DNA of 64,000 bases from Rapana venosa (Eukaryota > Mollusca > Gastropoda > Neogastropoda > Muricidae), in the NCBI GenBank assembly GCA_028751875.1, contig CM054155.1, positions 52,282,971-52,346,970 of the forward strand, given 5' to 3'. Every line of letters starts with the position of its first letter. Within the stretch, counting starts at the first letter, position 1. Below the pieces are notes generated by a model. That model worked only from the letters and a program-made list of their open reading frames with translations, was not told where the DNA came from and searched no databases. Positions 12,466 to 24,660 of this stretch are shown here, one piece after another. The position numbers were made by a program, and so were the translations under genes.

Positions 12466-12476
12466 ACAATTTCTTC

Positions 12477-12790
12477 ACTTTTGCAAAAAAAGATTTTCCC
12501 AAAAATTAAAAACAAAAAAACCTTTGACTATAGAAAAAGCTTTGGCATTATAGTAAACTGCAGTTTGGGAAGAAGCAGTACTGAGGGGTCCCCGTCTTCT
12601 AGATGTTTTGCAGATTGCAGTAAGGAGTTCAGATACTAGTTCTCCTGTTTTCTCAGCTCTGGTGGGAAAACCCAAAAACCAATCAACTTTGCTATAAAAA
12701 AAAATCCTCTTGCTGTCAAACACACTCGACTTTGCTGCGCTGGTTTAGATTCTATGTCTTTGTCATCCCCTTTTGAAGCGAACAAACTCT
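12477..12790. other. Non-coding sequence
   Basis: This is an A/T-rich flank of the RTE insertion. I see no gene or recognisable repeat. Confidence 0.5.
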
Positions 12791-13169
12791 ACCCCCTGAA
12801 ATTGCCCTTTTGTCTGTTGGTCGATGATCGGTTTGCTTTGAAACTAGTTATGACACTTTTAAATCCAGCTCAAGACATATTTATTTCAAACTAAGAAATT
12901 TTCCCCCCTGTTTCATATCAGAACCTTCACTAACCCATGTCCTATCACCCTGCTAAAGTATATGACCTGTGTGAGTGTGTGTGTGCTTTTGAAAAACATT
13001 TGACTGTTGAAATTTTATTTAATAGATTTTGTCTGCATCGCACCATGTTTGTAAATATCTGTTTGCTTAAACTATTGATTATTTATCATTGATTGCATGA
13101 CTGTGTAAGATTAGGTTGAAGGCATGCGCTTTGATTTGTCCTTGCAAGATATAGCACTATATAAGTTCC

Positions 13170-13200
<31 letters not shown>

Positions 13201-13215
13201 TATTATTATTATTTT
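12790..13215 (+). repeat. CR1/L2-like LINE 3' end with (ATT)n tail
   Basis: The words TATGACACTTTTAAATCCAG (the C-terminal DTFKSSLK-type motif of CR1/L2 ORF2) and CCTATCACCCTGCTAAAGTA are shared with the LINE remnant at 30660-30800. The piece ends with AGCACTATATAAGTTCCATT followed by (ATT)n, the tail type also seen at 37726. It is strongly 5'-truncated. Confidence 0.7.
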
Positions 13216-13650
13216 TAAACGGTCCTAGTGGAGTTATCCGATTTGGGATGCACCATCAAACAACCATGGCCACTGACAGGAAAAGTCAGGGGAGCTAAAA
13301 TAATTATTTTTATATGGGCTGGGCTGACCTGAGCCTAGTGTTCTGAAAGACGAGCCAGCCTGGTGGCAGCGCAGCCTGCCTGCCCCTGTGGCCTGCAGTG
13401 CTGGTCTGTGGTGATCTCCTGCTGTGTCCCCTTCTGTCCATAGAACATATATGTCATCAGCGCTTGAGGCCTCATGGCACTAGAGTGTATATGTACATCT
13501 CTTTCTACCCTCCTTTCCTCTTGGTGTTGTGCGTATTGCTGCATTCTTTTCTGTCTTGATAATGATGTGTTTTTTCTGTTATGTGATCATTTCCCAAATA
13601 ACAGCTTTCTTCTCAAAATTTTTAAACGCGTGTGCCTGTGCATATAATTA
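13216..13650. other. Non-coding sequence
   Basis: No supported gene or repeat family was recognised. Confidence 0.4.
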
Positions 13651-14067
13651 TCGGTGGATCGGTGGTCTAGAGCTAACGCGCCTGTTCTAGAAAGCGAAAG
13701 GTCCGGGTCGGAAGTGTGCGTGGTTCGTATCCCGTCTGGGCCCGAAACTTTTCCCCCATCCCTTAGACCCTGAGTGGTGGTCTGGGCGCTAGTCTTTCGG
13801 ATGAGACGATAAACCGAGGTCTCGTGTGTTACAGAAAATTATGAGCGCACGAAAAAAGAACCCACGGCAACAAGAGAGTTGTCCCTGGCAAAATTCTTAG
13901 AAAAGCCACTTGATAGGGAAAGAAATACAGTTGCAGACCAAAAAAAAAAAAAAAAGGGTGGCGCTGTCTTGTGGCGACTGCTCTCCCGGGGAGAGCAGCC
14001 GAATTTCCGCAGAGAAATCTGTGACTTAAAGTGGTTAAAAAAAAAAAAAAAATAAATAATAAATAAT
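13651..14067 (+). repeat. tRNA-derived SINE, family A (copy 2)
   Basis: Head GATCGGTGGTCTAGAGCTAA (box A-like), then box B-like GTGGTTCGTATCCC, the middle word CTTTCGGATGAGACGATAAA, the inverted repeat CTCTCCCGGGGAGAG, and an A-rich (AAAT)n tail. Confidence 0.88.
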
Positions 14068-14078
14068 TATGTGCTTGC

Positions 14079-14453
14079 GTGTTGCGCGTGCTGAATTGCA
14101 TTTCGAAGCAGCGAAAAGCCTTTGAACGCCTATTTCCACCCGTAATCTCACATGGCATGTGCAGGCAGTTTCCAACAGCCACATGTACCGATTGGCCCAC
14201 TGCAGGTGGTGTTCTTCAAAGAAGAGGAGGCATCTACGGCCGCCTAGCTGCCCCTCCCGCAGACGGGGCAAGGCGCTACACGCTGTGCGCTCAATCCTTC
14301 TCCAGATATCGACTGAAGCTTGTGCAGTTTTCCCTCCGATATTATCGAAGTGTCAACAAGCTCAGGATGGAGACTGGCCAGTCAGACTATGCACGTGGCA
14401 CTCGAAGCTGCGACAGGAAGGAAGAGAGTGGGGAGGCAGAGGAGGAGATTTAA
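14079..14453 (+). CDS. Hypothetical ORF, 124 codons, doubtful
   Basis: An open frame in a GC-richer patch just after a SINE tail. It contains SRYRLKLVQFSLRYYRSVNK and an acidic C-terminus (EESGEAEEEI). I do not recognise it, and there is no second copy to test conservation. It may be an exon, or chance in a GC-rich segment. Confidence 0.2.
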   Translation: MLRVLNCISKQRKAFERLFPPVISHGMCRQFPTATCTDWPTAGGVLQRRGGIYGRLAAPPADGARRYTLCAQSFSRYRLKLVQFSLRYYRSVNKLRMETGQSDYARGTRSCDRKEESGEAEEEI

Positions 14454-14589
14454 GGGGGAGGGGGTATGCTCCTTAGACTGCAATTTATGCTGAGGATTGG
14501 AGTTTGCCCGGGAGAAGACTGTGTACCGCCCCCTGTTCAGTGGTAAGTTGGTTTGTGTACCTTGTATTTCCCCTACTTTTGTTGTTGCT

Positions 14590-14870
14590 GTTGGGTGTTC
14601 TCCAATTAACACCCTAGAGGTCCCAGAATATCAGTCTAACTCACAATAGATGAGAAATGTGCGTGCATGACTGTTTTAATGTACCTCACCTTTTAGACAG
14701 CTACACTCCGCCTTCAGATAGTTCTTTTCTCCTTTAGAAGAGAGCACAGGTTGTTATGATAAGAGCTGGTCATGGCTGAAGGTGACCTCGACATAGCATT
14801 TTACAACATAACAACATCATGATGTAGGTCTGGCACTTGGCTAGCATCAATAACTGGCGAAGCTTTTGGC
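14590..14870 (+). repeat. Unclassified interspersed repeat (copy 1)
   Basis: The same ordered words occur at 36600-36870: ACTCCG.CTTCAGA, TTTTCTCCTTTA.GAGAGA, TTGTTAT..TAAGAG, GTCATGG, and ATCATG.TGATG. Similarity extends about 250 bp with many mismatches. No coding or tRNA-like head is seen. Confidence 0.5.
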
Positions 14871-15239
14871 TCTGTTTGTAGGTGTGATTTCTTTCTGGTG
14901 CAGTCTCAAGCAAGGTACAGTACATACATCTCTAATTGTGTGCACGAATCTGCTATGACTAACGAGAAAGACTTTCAGATAGTATCCTGAAGGTAAAAGG
15001 GTCCACTAATCATAATTACATGTATTTATTTGTTCTCCCGTTCAAAAATGCATGTGTATTGTTTGCTCTCTCTCTGTCTCTCTCTGTCTCTCTCTCTGAT
15101 ATTAGAGGTTTGTTAACAGTTATTGTATTTGGATTAAATTTTACATCTATTATTAGCGAAAGAGAGGTACATCACATTGGTTACTAGAGGCAAAAAAGCA
15201 GTTAGCTTAACAAAATTTTTCAGAACTGTAAAGAAATGA

Positions 15240-16370
15240 CAGTAAATACATTTAAAAAAAAGTTTGATCCCAATCCAACCAATACTGCTATATTCAGCTG
15301 GAATTTTGGGATTAAATAGACTAGAGCCTATACAAAAATTACATTTATCACTTGTAAAAGATTTTTAGGTGTGCCTGTCAGACACCAAATAAAATGGTGT
15401 ATGGAGATCTGGGCAGGTACCATTGTTGTTAATGCATATGTTGCATGCGTAAGATCGGGTTTTTAAATTATTACCATGGATTCTAAAAGATTGCTACATA
15501 AGCCCTTTTTGTATTGTTGTTAGAATTAGTAAAAAGGGCAAACAATGCTGGGTCTCTAAAATCAGGGGAATACTCTGCATAACTGGGTTTTAAAATCGTT
15601 TGGTTAAACAAGGAGTAGAAGACATAAAAAAGTTCTTACGTGCCTTTAAACAAAGACTTTTAGATTGGTTTACAGGAATGCAGTGGCACCCTCAGAGATC
15701 GTAGTAATATACATAGTTATAGAAACTTTAAGATTGTTTTTGAAAAGAGAGAAGTATATAAGTGAAAAAGGTTTAAATATTGTTTTTGCCTTGCAGTTAC
15801 TCAAGTACGTTTGAATGCGCTACCACTAAAATATAATACACATTGCTATAGTAGTTTAAATGAAGATAAGCAGTGCCTGTTGTAAAGACCAAAATAGAGA
15901 ATGAAGAACATTTTTTTATTCAATGGTGCTTTCTATGGAAGATATGAGATTTAAAGTTTCTTAAGATTCGAAGAGACCTCCTTTACACGTGCTACTGAAA
16001 GCTACAATTCTACTGATAGATACAATTTATCACGATTTATTTTTCATGCAAACAACAAAAGAAATAAGATAACTTTCTAGAAATTGATCATTATATTGAT
16101 GAATACTACATTCAAAACATTGTCGATTATGACGTACATGAATTGATTCCTGATGAATATTTATGAAATGGCTGTTGCAATTTCTTGTGTTGTTATTGCT
16201 GATACATTATTTCAAATTTGTATACGTTGATAAGAATGTGTTTATAACACTCATGTCATATGCCCACTCCACATGCCCATCATTCTTTTGTATTGTGGCC
16301 TAAGGCCAATGTACAGTGAAAGTCTGAAGTCTCACTCTCCGCCCTCCCTCCCTCTCTCTCTCTCTTGTTT
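15240..16370 (+). pseudogene. Degenerate LINE, C-terminal part and 3' end
   Basis: Scattered plus-strand frames give a family signature: KRFLGVPV followed by a conserved pattern, QRLLDWFTGMQWH, YRNFKIVFEREKYISEKGLN, then LNALPLKYN and a cysteine-containing ENEEHFFIQC-type segment, all broken by stops and frameshifts. Downstream is the 3'-terminal motif TGTGGCCTAAGGCCAATGTA and CT-rich DNA. A related element fragment, with its endonuclease and RT parts, is at 59206-61050. The exact clade is not certain. Confidence 0.6.
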
Positions 16371-19090
16371 ACTGGCTCCCTTCCTAATTTACACTGTGTG
16401 TACTTTTGTTCCAATATTTCTGTCTTGAAATATTATCAGGTGCACAGGTGTTGAAGTGCGCACATGTGTAAATAAGGGTCATGTGCATGTTTATTTTTTG
16501 TGAAGGATGGCCAAGCTTATTATTGTTACACAAGTATATTTTTTCTAAGTGAAGGTTAGGGCCTTTTTTCCTAATTATGTAGTGGGATCACAGATGTGAT
16601 TGTAACTCACTAAAAGGAATGGCCCTATCCTCACCTCACTACTTGGTAGTGATTCACTAGAAGACATAAATAGTTCTCACAAAAGCTAGCATTGTAAAGT
16701 CAAAACAAACAACTTCATCACTTTTGCCTTTGGCCAGGGCAGGTCTGGGATCTAAGGATTCATTTTTCCCCATTCAGCTGGGCTGTTGGGATGGAAAGTA
16801 ATAAGTTTTAATTTTGTACTGAATCTTGAACTTGTCAAATTAGACTTATGATGGAAACTGAAGAAAGAAACAAGAAGTGAAAAGGAAAGGAAAGAAAACC
16901 AAAAGAAAAAGAAATAAAAAAGGAAATGGTAAAAGAAGGTGAAAACTATGGATGGAAGTAAGAGACGATGTGAAAGAAAGGTAAAAATAAAATATAGGGT
17001 GATTTCCAAACATGTGAATGAAGAAGGAACACTCATGGAAATACTGAGTGAGTACCAAACTGTAATATAAAATTAATTTAACTCTTTTACTTACATAGTC
17101 CTGTTGTCTTGTGGCCATTTCACTTATAGATGTTAAGGTGAATAATCTTGCACCCAGAAGTAACTTGGAGAATCTTGAATCATCTTCAATAGCAGAGGAT
17201 GACCTATTCAGAAAGAAACAAGAATTGTATAACTTTGAACAGTTTTGCTTATGAATGTGAATGAGTGTTGTGGTGATTACGCCTCAAAAGGATATGGGAG
17301 GCTGGTATAAACTTGAAATATATTCGTTTATTAATTTCTGACTGAATTATTGAGCAATAGGGAAATTATCCACTCATCCTTGAATGAAATGAATTGTGAT
17401 TTTTACCCATGGAATTAATGGACGTACAGTAACTATATCCCTTTGTAGAGGGAGAGGGACGTTTAATGCTGTGTAGCCTCTGGTTGAGAGGAGAGATAGC
17501 TGAGTGTGCTGGAGGTTGCTGCCAGCATATGTGTAAAAATGCGTGTGACTGGTAGCCTGACAGTGGTGACCCCGGGCTAGGATTGTGCTTGGTTCCCTCT
17601 TTGAGAAAGTTGAAAAAAAAAAGATTTGTTTTTCATTCCTCCCTGATAAGAGTTTGATTTGTTTCCCTCATTGATCATTTGTATTGAAAATTCCAAATTC
17701 ATGTTTATATTTGATTTTGTGTGAGTAGCATTCAATAGTTGAAATTATTTATCATAAGATTTTGATTGTTTACCCCTGAACTTGAAAAATTTTGTTTTGT
17801 CCAATTTTTATATAACTTTTAGTATATTTTGATAGTTCTTATTTTTTTTCTTTCCCATACCACTAGTTGTGTTGCAGTGTGAGTTGTTTCCCCTTGTGTG
17901 TTTACTGTCCCTGGTCCAAAGCTGTGTCAGTTATGATGGAAGCAAAGCACCGGGGCGCATTACAGTGTTTTTATGCTTTGACCTTCTGTGTTGAGACTGT
18001 CTTCAGTCATAACAAGCTCTTAACATATCAACCTGTACTCTCCATTGAAGGAGAAAAACATCCTGTGAAATAGGAAGAGTGCTGTCTGTATGCATGGCCA
18101 GGTACTGGAAAACAACCGTGCAGGTACAGTTCTCATCCTGTGTGTGTGTGTTTGCCATCTGGCAATGGTCCCCAACTGTGGTGAGTGAGACAGAGTCCAT
18201 ATTTTGGGTGACCCTCAGGATGCTGAGCTGGAGAACGCCTAACAGCAAATCACAGCTGCTTGCTTGCAGTAATCTTGTACATTCAGCTGGTAAAAGTAAC
18301 ACAACCACACAACGTTGAAACTTCCTGAACAGACTATCTTTGTGTAGTCTCCCCCCCTCCTCCCCCAATCTATCAAAATACGGTGGACAGTGAAAGTCAA
18401 ATGCAAACCAGGCCACTGATTGAGGAAAAGACTTCACGGACATGTTTCTTTCTTCCACAGAGATATTGCTGCAACGGTCAACACAATGTACAGACAACCC
18501 ACACTCCGTGGCTACATCACAACACACCCCTTGACTCAGTTTATGACTTCTTACAGTCTTCGTTCCTCTCCTCTTCACTCATGTCCTTTTCCTCCTCCCT
18601 TCTGCTTTAAGTCCCTTCTTCCTTCACACGTTTTTTCCTCCTTCTCTGCTCCTTATCAGCCTCTATGGTCTTCAGGTACCAGTAAAGACTAGAATGATCC
18701 TTTGTAAATGACCAAACTGACAACCTGTGACAAACACCTCCTTGAAAACCTTTGAAAATCGAGGCTTGTCTATGGAAAGTATTCTCTGTAATGATGACAA
18801 GAAGCTAAAGATGTGAGAAAAAAAAAGTACACACAAGTTCAAATGTGTGCAAGTGTGTGAACGAGATGGGCATGGAAAAGCAGACAACATGTGCAGTATG
18901 TCTCAGGAAGTTGTCTGGTTATCGCCCTTGTTGGGCGGATTTGTGTCTGTCAGAGTTCAAAGCAACAAAGCAAGGCTTAAATTCAAGCCCATATCACAGA
19001 AGCAGAGCTGGAAGGCTAGATTAAAGGAGTAGCAACACACAAAACAAGAGTTTTTGCTGCGTATGTGATAAATCACATTCACTTGAGTGG

Positions 19091-19495
19091 CTCGGTGGTT
19101 CAGAGGTAACGCGCCTGTCTAGAAAGCGAAAAGTCTGGGTCGGAAGTGTGCGATGGTTCGAATCCCGTTTGGGCCTGAAACTTTTCCCCCATCCATTAGA
19201 CCATGAGTGGTGGTCTGGGCGCTAGTCTTTCGGATGACACGATAAACCGAGGTCCCGTGTGTTACACATAATTGTTCAGCGCACGGCAAGAACCCACGGC
19301 AACAAGAGAGTTGTCCCTGGCAAAATTCTTAGAAAAAAGCCACTCTGATAGGGAAACAAATACAGTTGCAGACCAAAAAAATGGTGGCGCTGCTCTTGTG
19401 GCGACGCGCTCTCCCCAGGGAGAGCAGCCCGAATTTCACGCATAGAAATCTCGTGACTTAAAGTGGTGTAAATAAATAAATAAATAAATCCTACC
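19091..19495 (+). repeat. tRNA-derived SINE, family A (copy 3)
   Basis: The best-preserved plus-strand copy: box A-like CTCGGTGGTTCAGAGGTAAC, box B GATGGTTCGAATCCC, CTAGTCTTTCGGATGACACG, the GCTCTCCCCAGGGAGAGC inverted repeat, and an (AAAT)n tail. It is the counterpart of copy 1 in the duplicated segment. Confidence 0.9.
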
Positions 19496-20919
19496 AAGTT
19501 CTGTTCCTCTGTTGGACTTGAGCTGCTTTGAAGCAGACTCAAGGTGACAACATTGGACGCAACTGGCGCCCAGTGCTTGGCTCTAAACAAAACTATGTGA
19601 GGAAATTGTACTTTAAAAAAACCCAAACATGATCAAGACGATTGATTATTGCACTTTTGGTCTCAAATGTGTGGACATTTTGTCTTGAGAGCAGCATTCT
19701 TTTGCTGACTCATCAGTAGATGTGGCATCCAACATTATTGAGAGATAGTTATGATATGTAATTTCTTTTCTTACACATTTTTATTCTTGAAATAGTCAAG
19801 ATAATACCCATATAAACATAACATAACAGTTGGACAGTAACTTAAATGTTATACCCAAAACTATTGTGAGTAAAACTGTGTCTCCTCTCCCAACACACAC
19901 ACACTTAGTGTGGGAGATGTGCACGTCATTTATGGACTAAAGGATAATACAGTCTAGCTACACTTGCCTGTCCAAGAACAGCTTGGAAAAATTAAGACCC
20001 CCTTCTACTCAACTCTCCCCATAGTCTTCCTCTATTTCCCCGATAGTTCTCCCTGTTCTCTCTCTCCTCTGCTTTCCCATAGTTTCTCTCTCCTTTCCCT
20101 CTACTCTCCCCATAGTTCTCCCCATACTTGCCCTGTATATCCCCACAGTATCCCTGTAGCCTTCCTGTTCTCTCCCCCTACTCAAGGTCTCCCATAACTT
20201 CTCTGTACTCTCCCCACTTTCTCCTTTCTGTTTAGTTTTCCCTAGGTCTCTCTACTTTCTGTTTAGTCTCTCAGTAGTTCTCTCTACTTTCTGTTTAGTC
20301 TCCCATGTTCTCTCTACTTTCTGTTAGTCTCTCCGTAGTTCTCTTCTTTTCTGTTTAGTTCCCTGTATTTATCTTACTTTCCCTTTAGTCTCCCCCCAAT
20401 TCTCTTACTTTTTGTTTAGTCTCCCCCTAGTTCTCCTTACTTTCTGTTTAGTCTCCCCATAGTTTCTTTATTTTCGTTTAGTCCCAAGTTTTCTTTATTT
20501 TCTGTTTAGTCTTCCCCTAGTCTCTCTTTCTTTCTGTTTAGTCTCCCTCTACTTTCTGTTTAGTCTCCCATGTTCAATACTTTATGTTTAGTCTTCCATA
20601 GTTCTCTCTACTTTCTGTTTAGTCTCCCATAGTTCTCTTTATTTTTCTGTTTAGTCTCCCATAGTTCAAAACTACTTTATGTTTAGTCTCCAACATTCTC
20701 TGTACTTTCTGTTTAGTCTCCCATAGTCATCTTTTATTTTGTTTAGTCTCCTCTACTTTCTGTTTGTCTCCCCATAATTCAATCTACTTTCTGTTTAGTC
20801 TCCTGTAGTTCTCTCTTTGCATTTGTCTTTCATGTTTTTTCTGTGGGTTAGGATATTCTTGGTGGCGCCAATCTCTCTCCAAATTCCCTATGTTTGGTTT
20901 TTTCTATTGGGGTTTCCTC

Positions 20920-21478
20920 CCCTACATGCGAAGGTTGTACTGGGTTACATGGATACCATTAGCAGTAGCAGAAACTTTTCTGAATGAAAATTGGACGACA
21001 ACATATGAAAGTAAAGAGATCAGTTTCCCCTTTAAACTAAAGCTCTACAAAGCCCTAATTCAGTCGATCTGCTGTACGGAATGAACCGGAATTTGACTGC
21101 TAAAACGCAAAGGACCCATCTTCGAAAAAAAACCCTAAAAAACTGCTGGGCTACCCTGGAGGAACGAAAGCCCAATGAATTGTCAAGAGTCAATAACAGG
21201 GCGGGCAGGTCCCGGAAACCCCCTTCCCCCATCGTAAAGAAAAAAAAGCGCATGGTTCGGCCACGCACCCCCCCAACAACACTCTGCCCAAAACAGTATG
21301 CAGGGAACACTCGGGTGCGAAGGGGGGAAGCAGAACAAGTAGGGATGGACAAATCAAGAATGGACAGGAGAATGACTGGCCCCTGGCAGAGCCGAGGACC
21401 CGGGTGGTGGGGGGAGGTTACCACGCATCGCTTTCAGTCTCCCCCCCGCTGCCAAGGTCCGGGCTGAGATGATGAGAG
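20920..21478 (+). pseudogene. RTE C-terminal fragment, right copy
   Basis: The counterpart of 5090-5702. It keeps KEISFPFKLKLYKALIQSI, but further frames are broken by indels that also hit otherwise invariant family residues, so it reads like sequence error on top of decay. Confidence 0.8.
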
Positions 21479-21522
21479 TTTCTTTTACTTTTTGTTTAGT
21501 CTCCAGTAGTTGTCTCTACTTT

Positions 21523-21790
21523 GAAAAATAATAATAATAAAATTATGGAATTTTATAGGGAATCTTTAAAGCAACAAAACAAACGTCAGATTTTTTTTTG
21601 GAGGTAAAGGGAAAAAGTACCTGTGCTTTTTTCATAGTCCCCGGTGTACGGTTTTGTAAAATTTTTTATCTGTTCCCCCGGCACAAATGGCCTCTCTTTC
21701 GAAAAGGAGAGGGACTTAACCTGTGGGCAAGATGTTCTGCATGCATTCTTACACGGGCCCCGGTTTATAGCCCCGTCCGAAGAACTTTCT
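21523..21790 (-). repeat. Truncated family-B SINE, right copy of 5744-6028
   Basis: The collinear counterpart with many small indels. Confidence 0.8.
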
Positions 21791-23169
21791 GTTTTAGTTC
21801 CTATAGTTCTCTCTACTTTTTTTAGTCTCCCCATATTCTCTTTTTCTGTTTATTCCCCCCCATAGTTTCCTACTTCTGTTTAGTCCCCCTAGTTTCTTAC
21901 TTTCTGTTTGTTCCCTATAGTTCTCTCTACTTTTGTTTAGTCCCCCCCTATTCTCTTACTTTTGTTTAGTCTCCCCATAGTTCTCTTACTTTTGTTTTTT
22001 CCCCCCCATAGTTTCTCTACTTCTGTTTAGCCCCCCATGTTTCTTCCTTTTTGTTTGTTCCCCCCAGTTTCCTACTTTTGTTTAGTCTCCCAATATTTTT
22101 TTATTTTTCGTTTAGTCTCCCTTATTTTTCCTTTTGTCTCCCCGTAGTTCTCTTATTTCTTTTTTTCTCCCGTACTTCTCTCTATTTTCGTTTAGTCCCC
22201 AATAATTCTCCCAACTTTCTGTTTTTTCCCCCCATGTTTCTCTACTTTCTGTTTCTTATTGCTGTTATTATATTTTGTTTGTCTCCCATAGTTCTTTCTT
22301 TTTTTAGTCCCCCCATAGTTTTTCTATTTTCGTTTATTTCCCCCCTATTTCTTCTATTTTGTTTAGTTCCCACATTTCTCTCTATTTTTGTTTAGTCTCC
22401 CCATAGTTCTCTCTACTTTTTTTTAGTCCCCCCAAAGTTTCTCACTTTCTGTTTAGTCCCCTGCGTTCTCTCTACTTTCTGTTTAGTTCCTATAGTTCTA
22501 CTTTCGTTTAGTTCCAACGTTTTCTTATTTCTTTTTGTCTCCACTAGTTCTCCTCTTTTGTTATTTCCCCCCCACATTTTTCTATATTTTGTTTATCCCC
22601 CCACAGGTCTATTACTTTTGTTTAGTCTCCTAGTTTTCTCTACTTTTTTTAAATCCCCCTCTACTTTTGTTTAGCCCCCCATATTTCTCTCTATTTTTTC
22701 TTTTAGTCTCCCCATAGTTTCTCTACTTTTGTTATCCCCATATTTCTATTTACTTTCTGCTTAGTCTCCCACAGTTTTTCCTATTTCCCTGTTTAATTCC
22801 CCCCATAGTTCTCTCTATTTCTTTTAGTCTCACAAGTTTTTACTTTCTTTTATTTCCCCCCACAGGTTTTGTACTTTTGTTTAGTTCCCTAGTTCTCTTA
22901 CTTTTTGTTTAGTCCCCCCATATTTCTCTACTTTTTTTTTGTTCCCCTTGTTTACTTTTTTTAGTCCCCCATAGTTCAATCTATTATTTTTAGCCCCCCC
23001 TTAGTTCTCTTATTTTCTGTTTAGTCCCCCCATAGTTCTACTTCTGTTAGCCCCCCACATTCTCCTATTTTCTGTTTAATCTCCCCAAGTTCTCTTTTGT
23101 TTAGTTCCCCACAGTTCTCTGTATTTTTTATTTCCCCCCTGTTCTCTCTACTTTTGTTAAGTTCCAGTG

Positions 23170-23450
23170 TTGTTCTACTTTGTAAAAATAAAATGTAGGG
23201 AAAATTTTATAGCGTGAATTTGTAAAGCAAAAAATAAAGCCTCAGTTTTTTTTTCGAGGATAATGGAAGAACATCATGTGTGTTTTACATTAGCCCCCGT
23301 TTTGTATGCGGTTTTGTAAATTTTGTCACTGTTCCCCCCGGCACACAAAAGGCCTACTCTTTCGAAAAGGGGAAAAGGATTTAACGTGTGGAAATTGTTC
23401 TGCATGTTTCGCACAGGGGGCCCTTGGGTTTATAGTCTGCCCAAAAAGTA
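23170..23450 (-). repeat. Truncated family-B SINE, right copy of 7557-7832
   Basis: The collinear counterpart with many small indels. Confidence 0.8.
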
Positions 23451-24060
23451 TTTATTTTTTGTCCCCCCATATTTCCTTACTTTTGTTTAGTCCCCCCAAT
23501 TTTCCCCTATTTTCTGTTTTTTCCCCCCTGTTCTCTTTACTTTCTGATTAGACTTCCATAGTTTCCCTTCTTTCTTTTTAGTCCCCCCGTTTTTTTCTCT
23601 CTTTTATGTTTATCCCCTGATAGTTCTCTCTACTTTTTTTTAGCTCCCTATAGTTTCTTACTTTCTGTTTAGTTTTATGTTCTCTCTACTTTTTTTAGTT
23701 CCCTATAGTTTCTTACTTTAGTTTAGTCCTCCTGTTCTCGTACTTTTGTTTATTTCCCAAAATTTCTGTATTTCTGTTTATTTCCCCCCATAGTTCCTGT
23801 ACTTTTGTTTAGTCTCCCCAATTTCTCTGTACTTTCTGTTTAGTCTCCTATAGTTCTCTTACTTTATGTTTAGTCTCCCAAAAGTTCTCTGTACTTTCTA
23901 TGTAGTTTCCCCATAGTCTCCCCCTACTCCCCCTTTACTCTGCCCATAATCTCTCTATATTTTCCCATCTGTTTTCCCCATGGCTTTCCCTCTATTCCCC
24001 CATTACCCCCATTACTCTCCATATTTCCCCCAAAACTTTTCCCATCCACTCCCCCCATGT

Positions 24061-24660
24061 TTCTTTTATTTCCCATTGTCTTTTTTTTTTTTCTGTCGAC
24101 TCTGTTCTTGTCCCCCTCTTTTCTGTTGCTACCCTATTACACCCCTTTTTTGTCTCTCCCCCTATTTGTCTCCCATTTTTGTGTCTACCCCCTTTTGCCC
24201 CCCCCTTTTTTTTTTCTTCCCGTTGTTCCCCTTTTTCGTTGCTCCCCCTGTTGTTCCCTTTCTTTCTGTCTACTCTCCCTGTTTTTCCCCCCCTTCTTTC
24301 TGTCTGCTCCCTGTTGTCTCCCTTTTTTTCTGTCTACTCTCCCTGTTGTTCCCCTTCTTTCTGTCTATCTTGTTGTCTCCCCTTTTCGTCTACTCCCCCT
24401 TTGTCTCCCCTCTTTCGCTACTCTCCCTGTTTCTCCCTTTTTCTGTCCATTCTTTATTTTTTTCCCCCTTCTTTCTGTCTACTCTCCCTGTTTTTCCCCC
24501 CTTTTTCTGTCCATTCTTTATTGTCCCCCCCTTCTTTCTGTCTACCCCCCTATTGTCCCCCCTTCTTTTGTCCCTTCCTTATTGTCTCCCTTTTTTCTGT
24601 CCACTCTTTAATATCTCCCTTCTCTGCCTAACTCATCTGTTTCCCCGTCTCCCAAAGTCC
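24061..24660. repeat. CT-rich array continuing beyond the duplicated segment
   Basis: Irregular units of roughly 30 bp around TTTCTGTCTACTCTCCCTGT. It starts where the left copy meets the N gap, so similar DNA may fill that gap. The long proline, serine and phenylalanine-rich frames here are by-products of the repeat. Confidence 0.7.

Larger units (their letters stand above)
20220..23925. repeat. 32-bp minisatellite, right copy
   Basis: The same 32-bp array as at 4370-8350, interrupted by the RTE fragment (20920-21478) and by two truncated family-B SINEs (about 21523-21790 and 23170-23450). Units are heavily scrambled by small indels. Confidence 0.85.
16228..24060. repeat. Right copy of the duplicated segment
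   Basis: Collinear with 1-8490. Matching landmarks include the SINE (3150 and 19091), the array start (4370 and 20220), the RTE fragment (5090 and 20920) and the two SINE fragments in the array. This copy is shorter by a few percent. It becomes progressively error-like to the right, with homopolymers collapsed or stretched and frames broken, as in uncorrected long reads. Confidence 0.8.
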
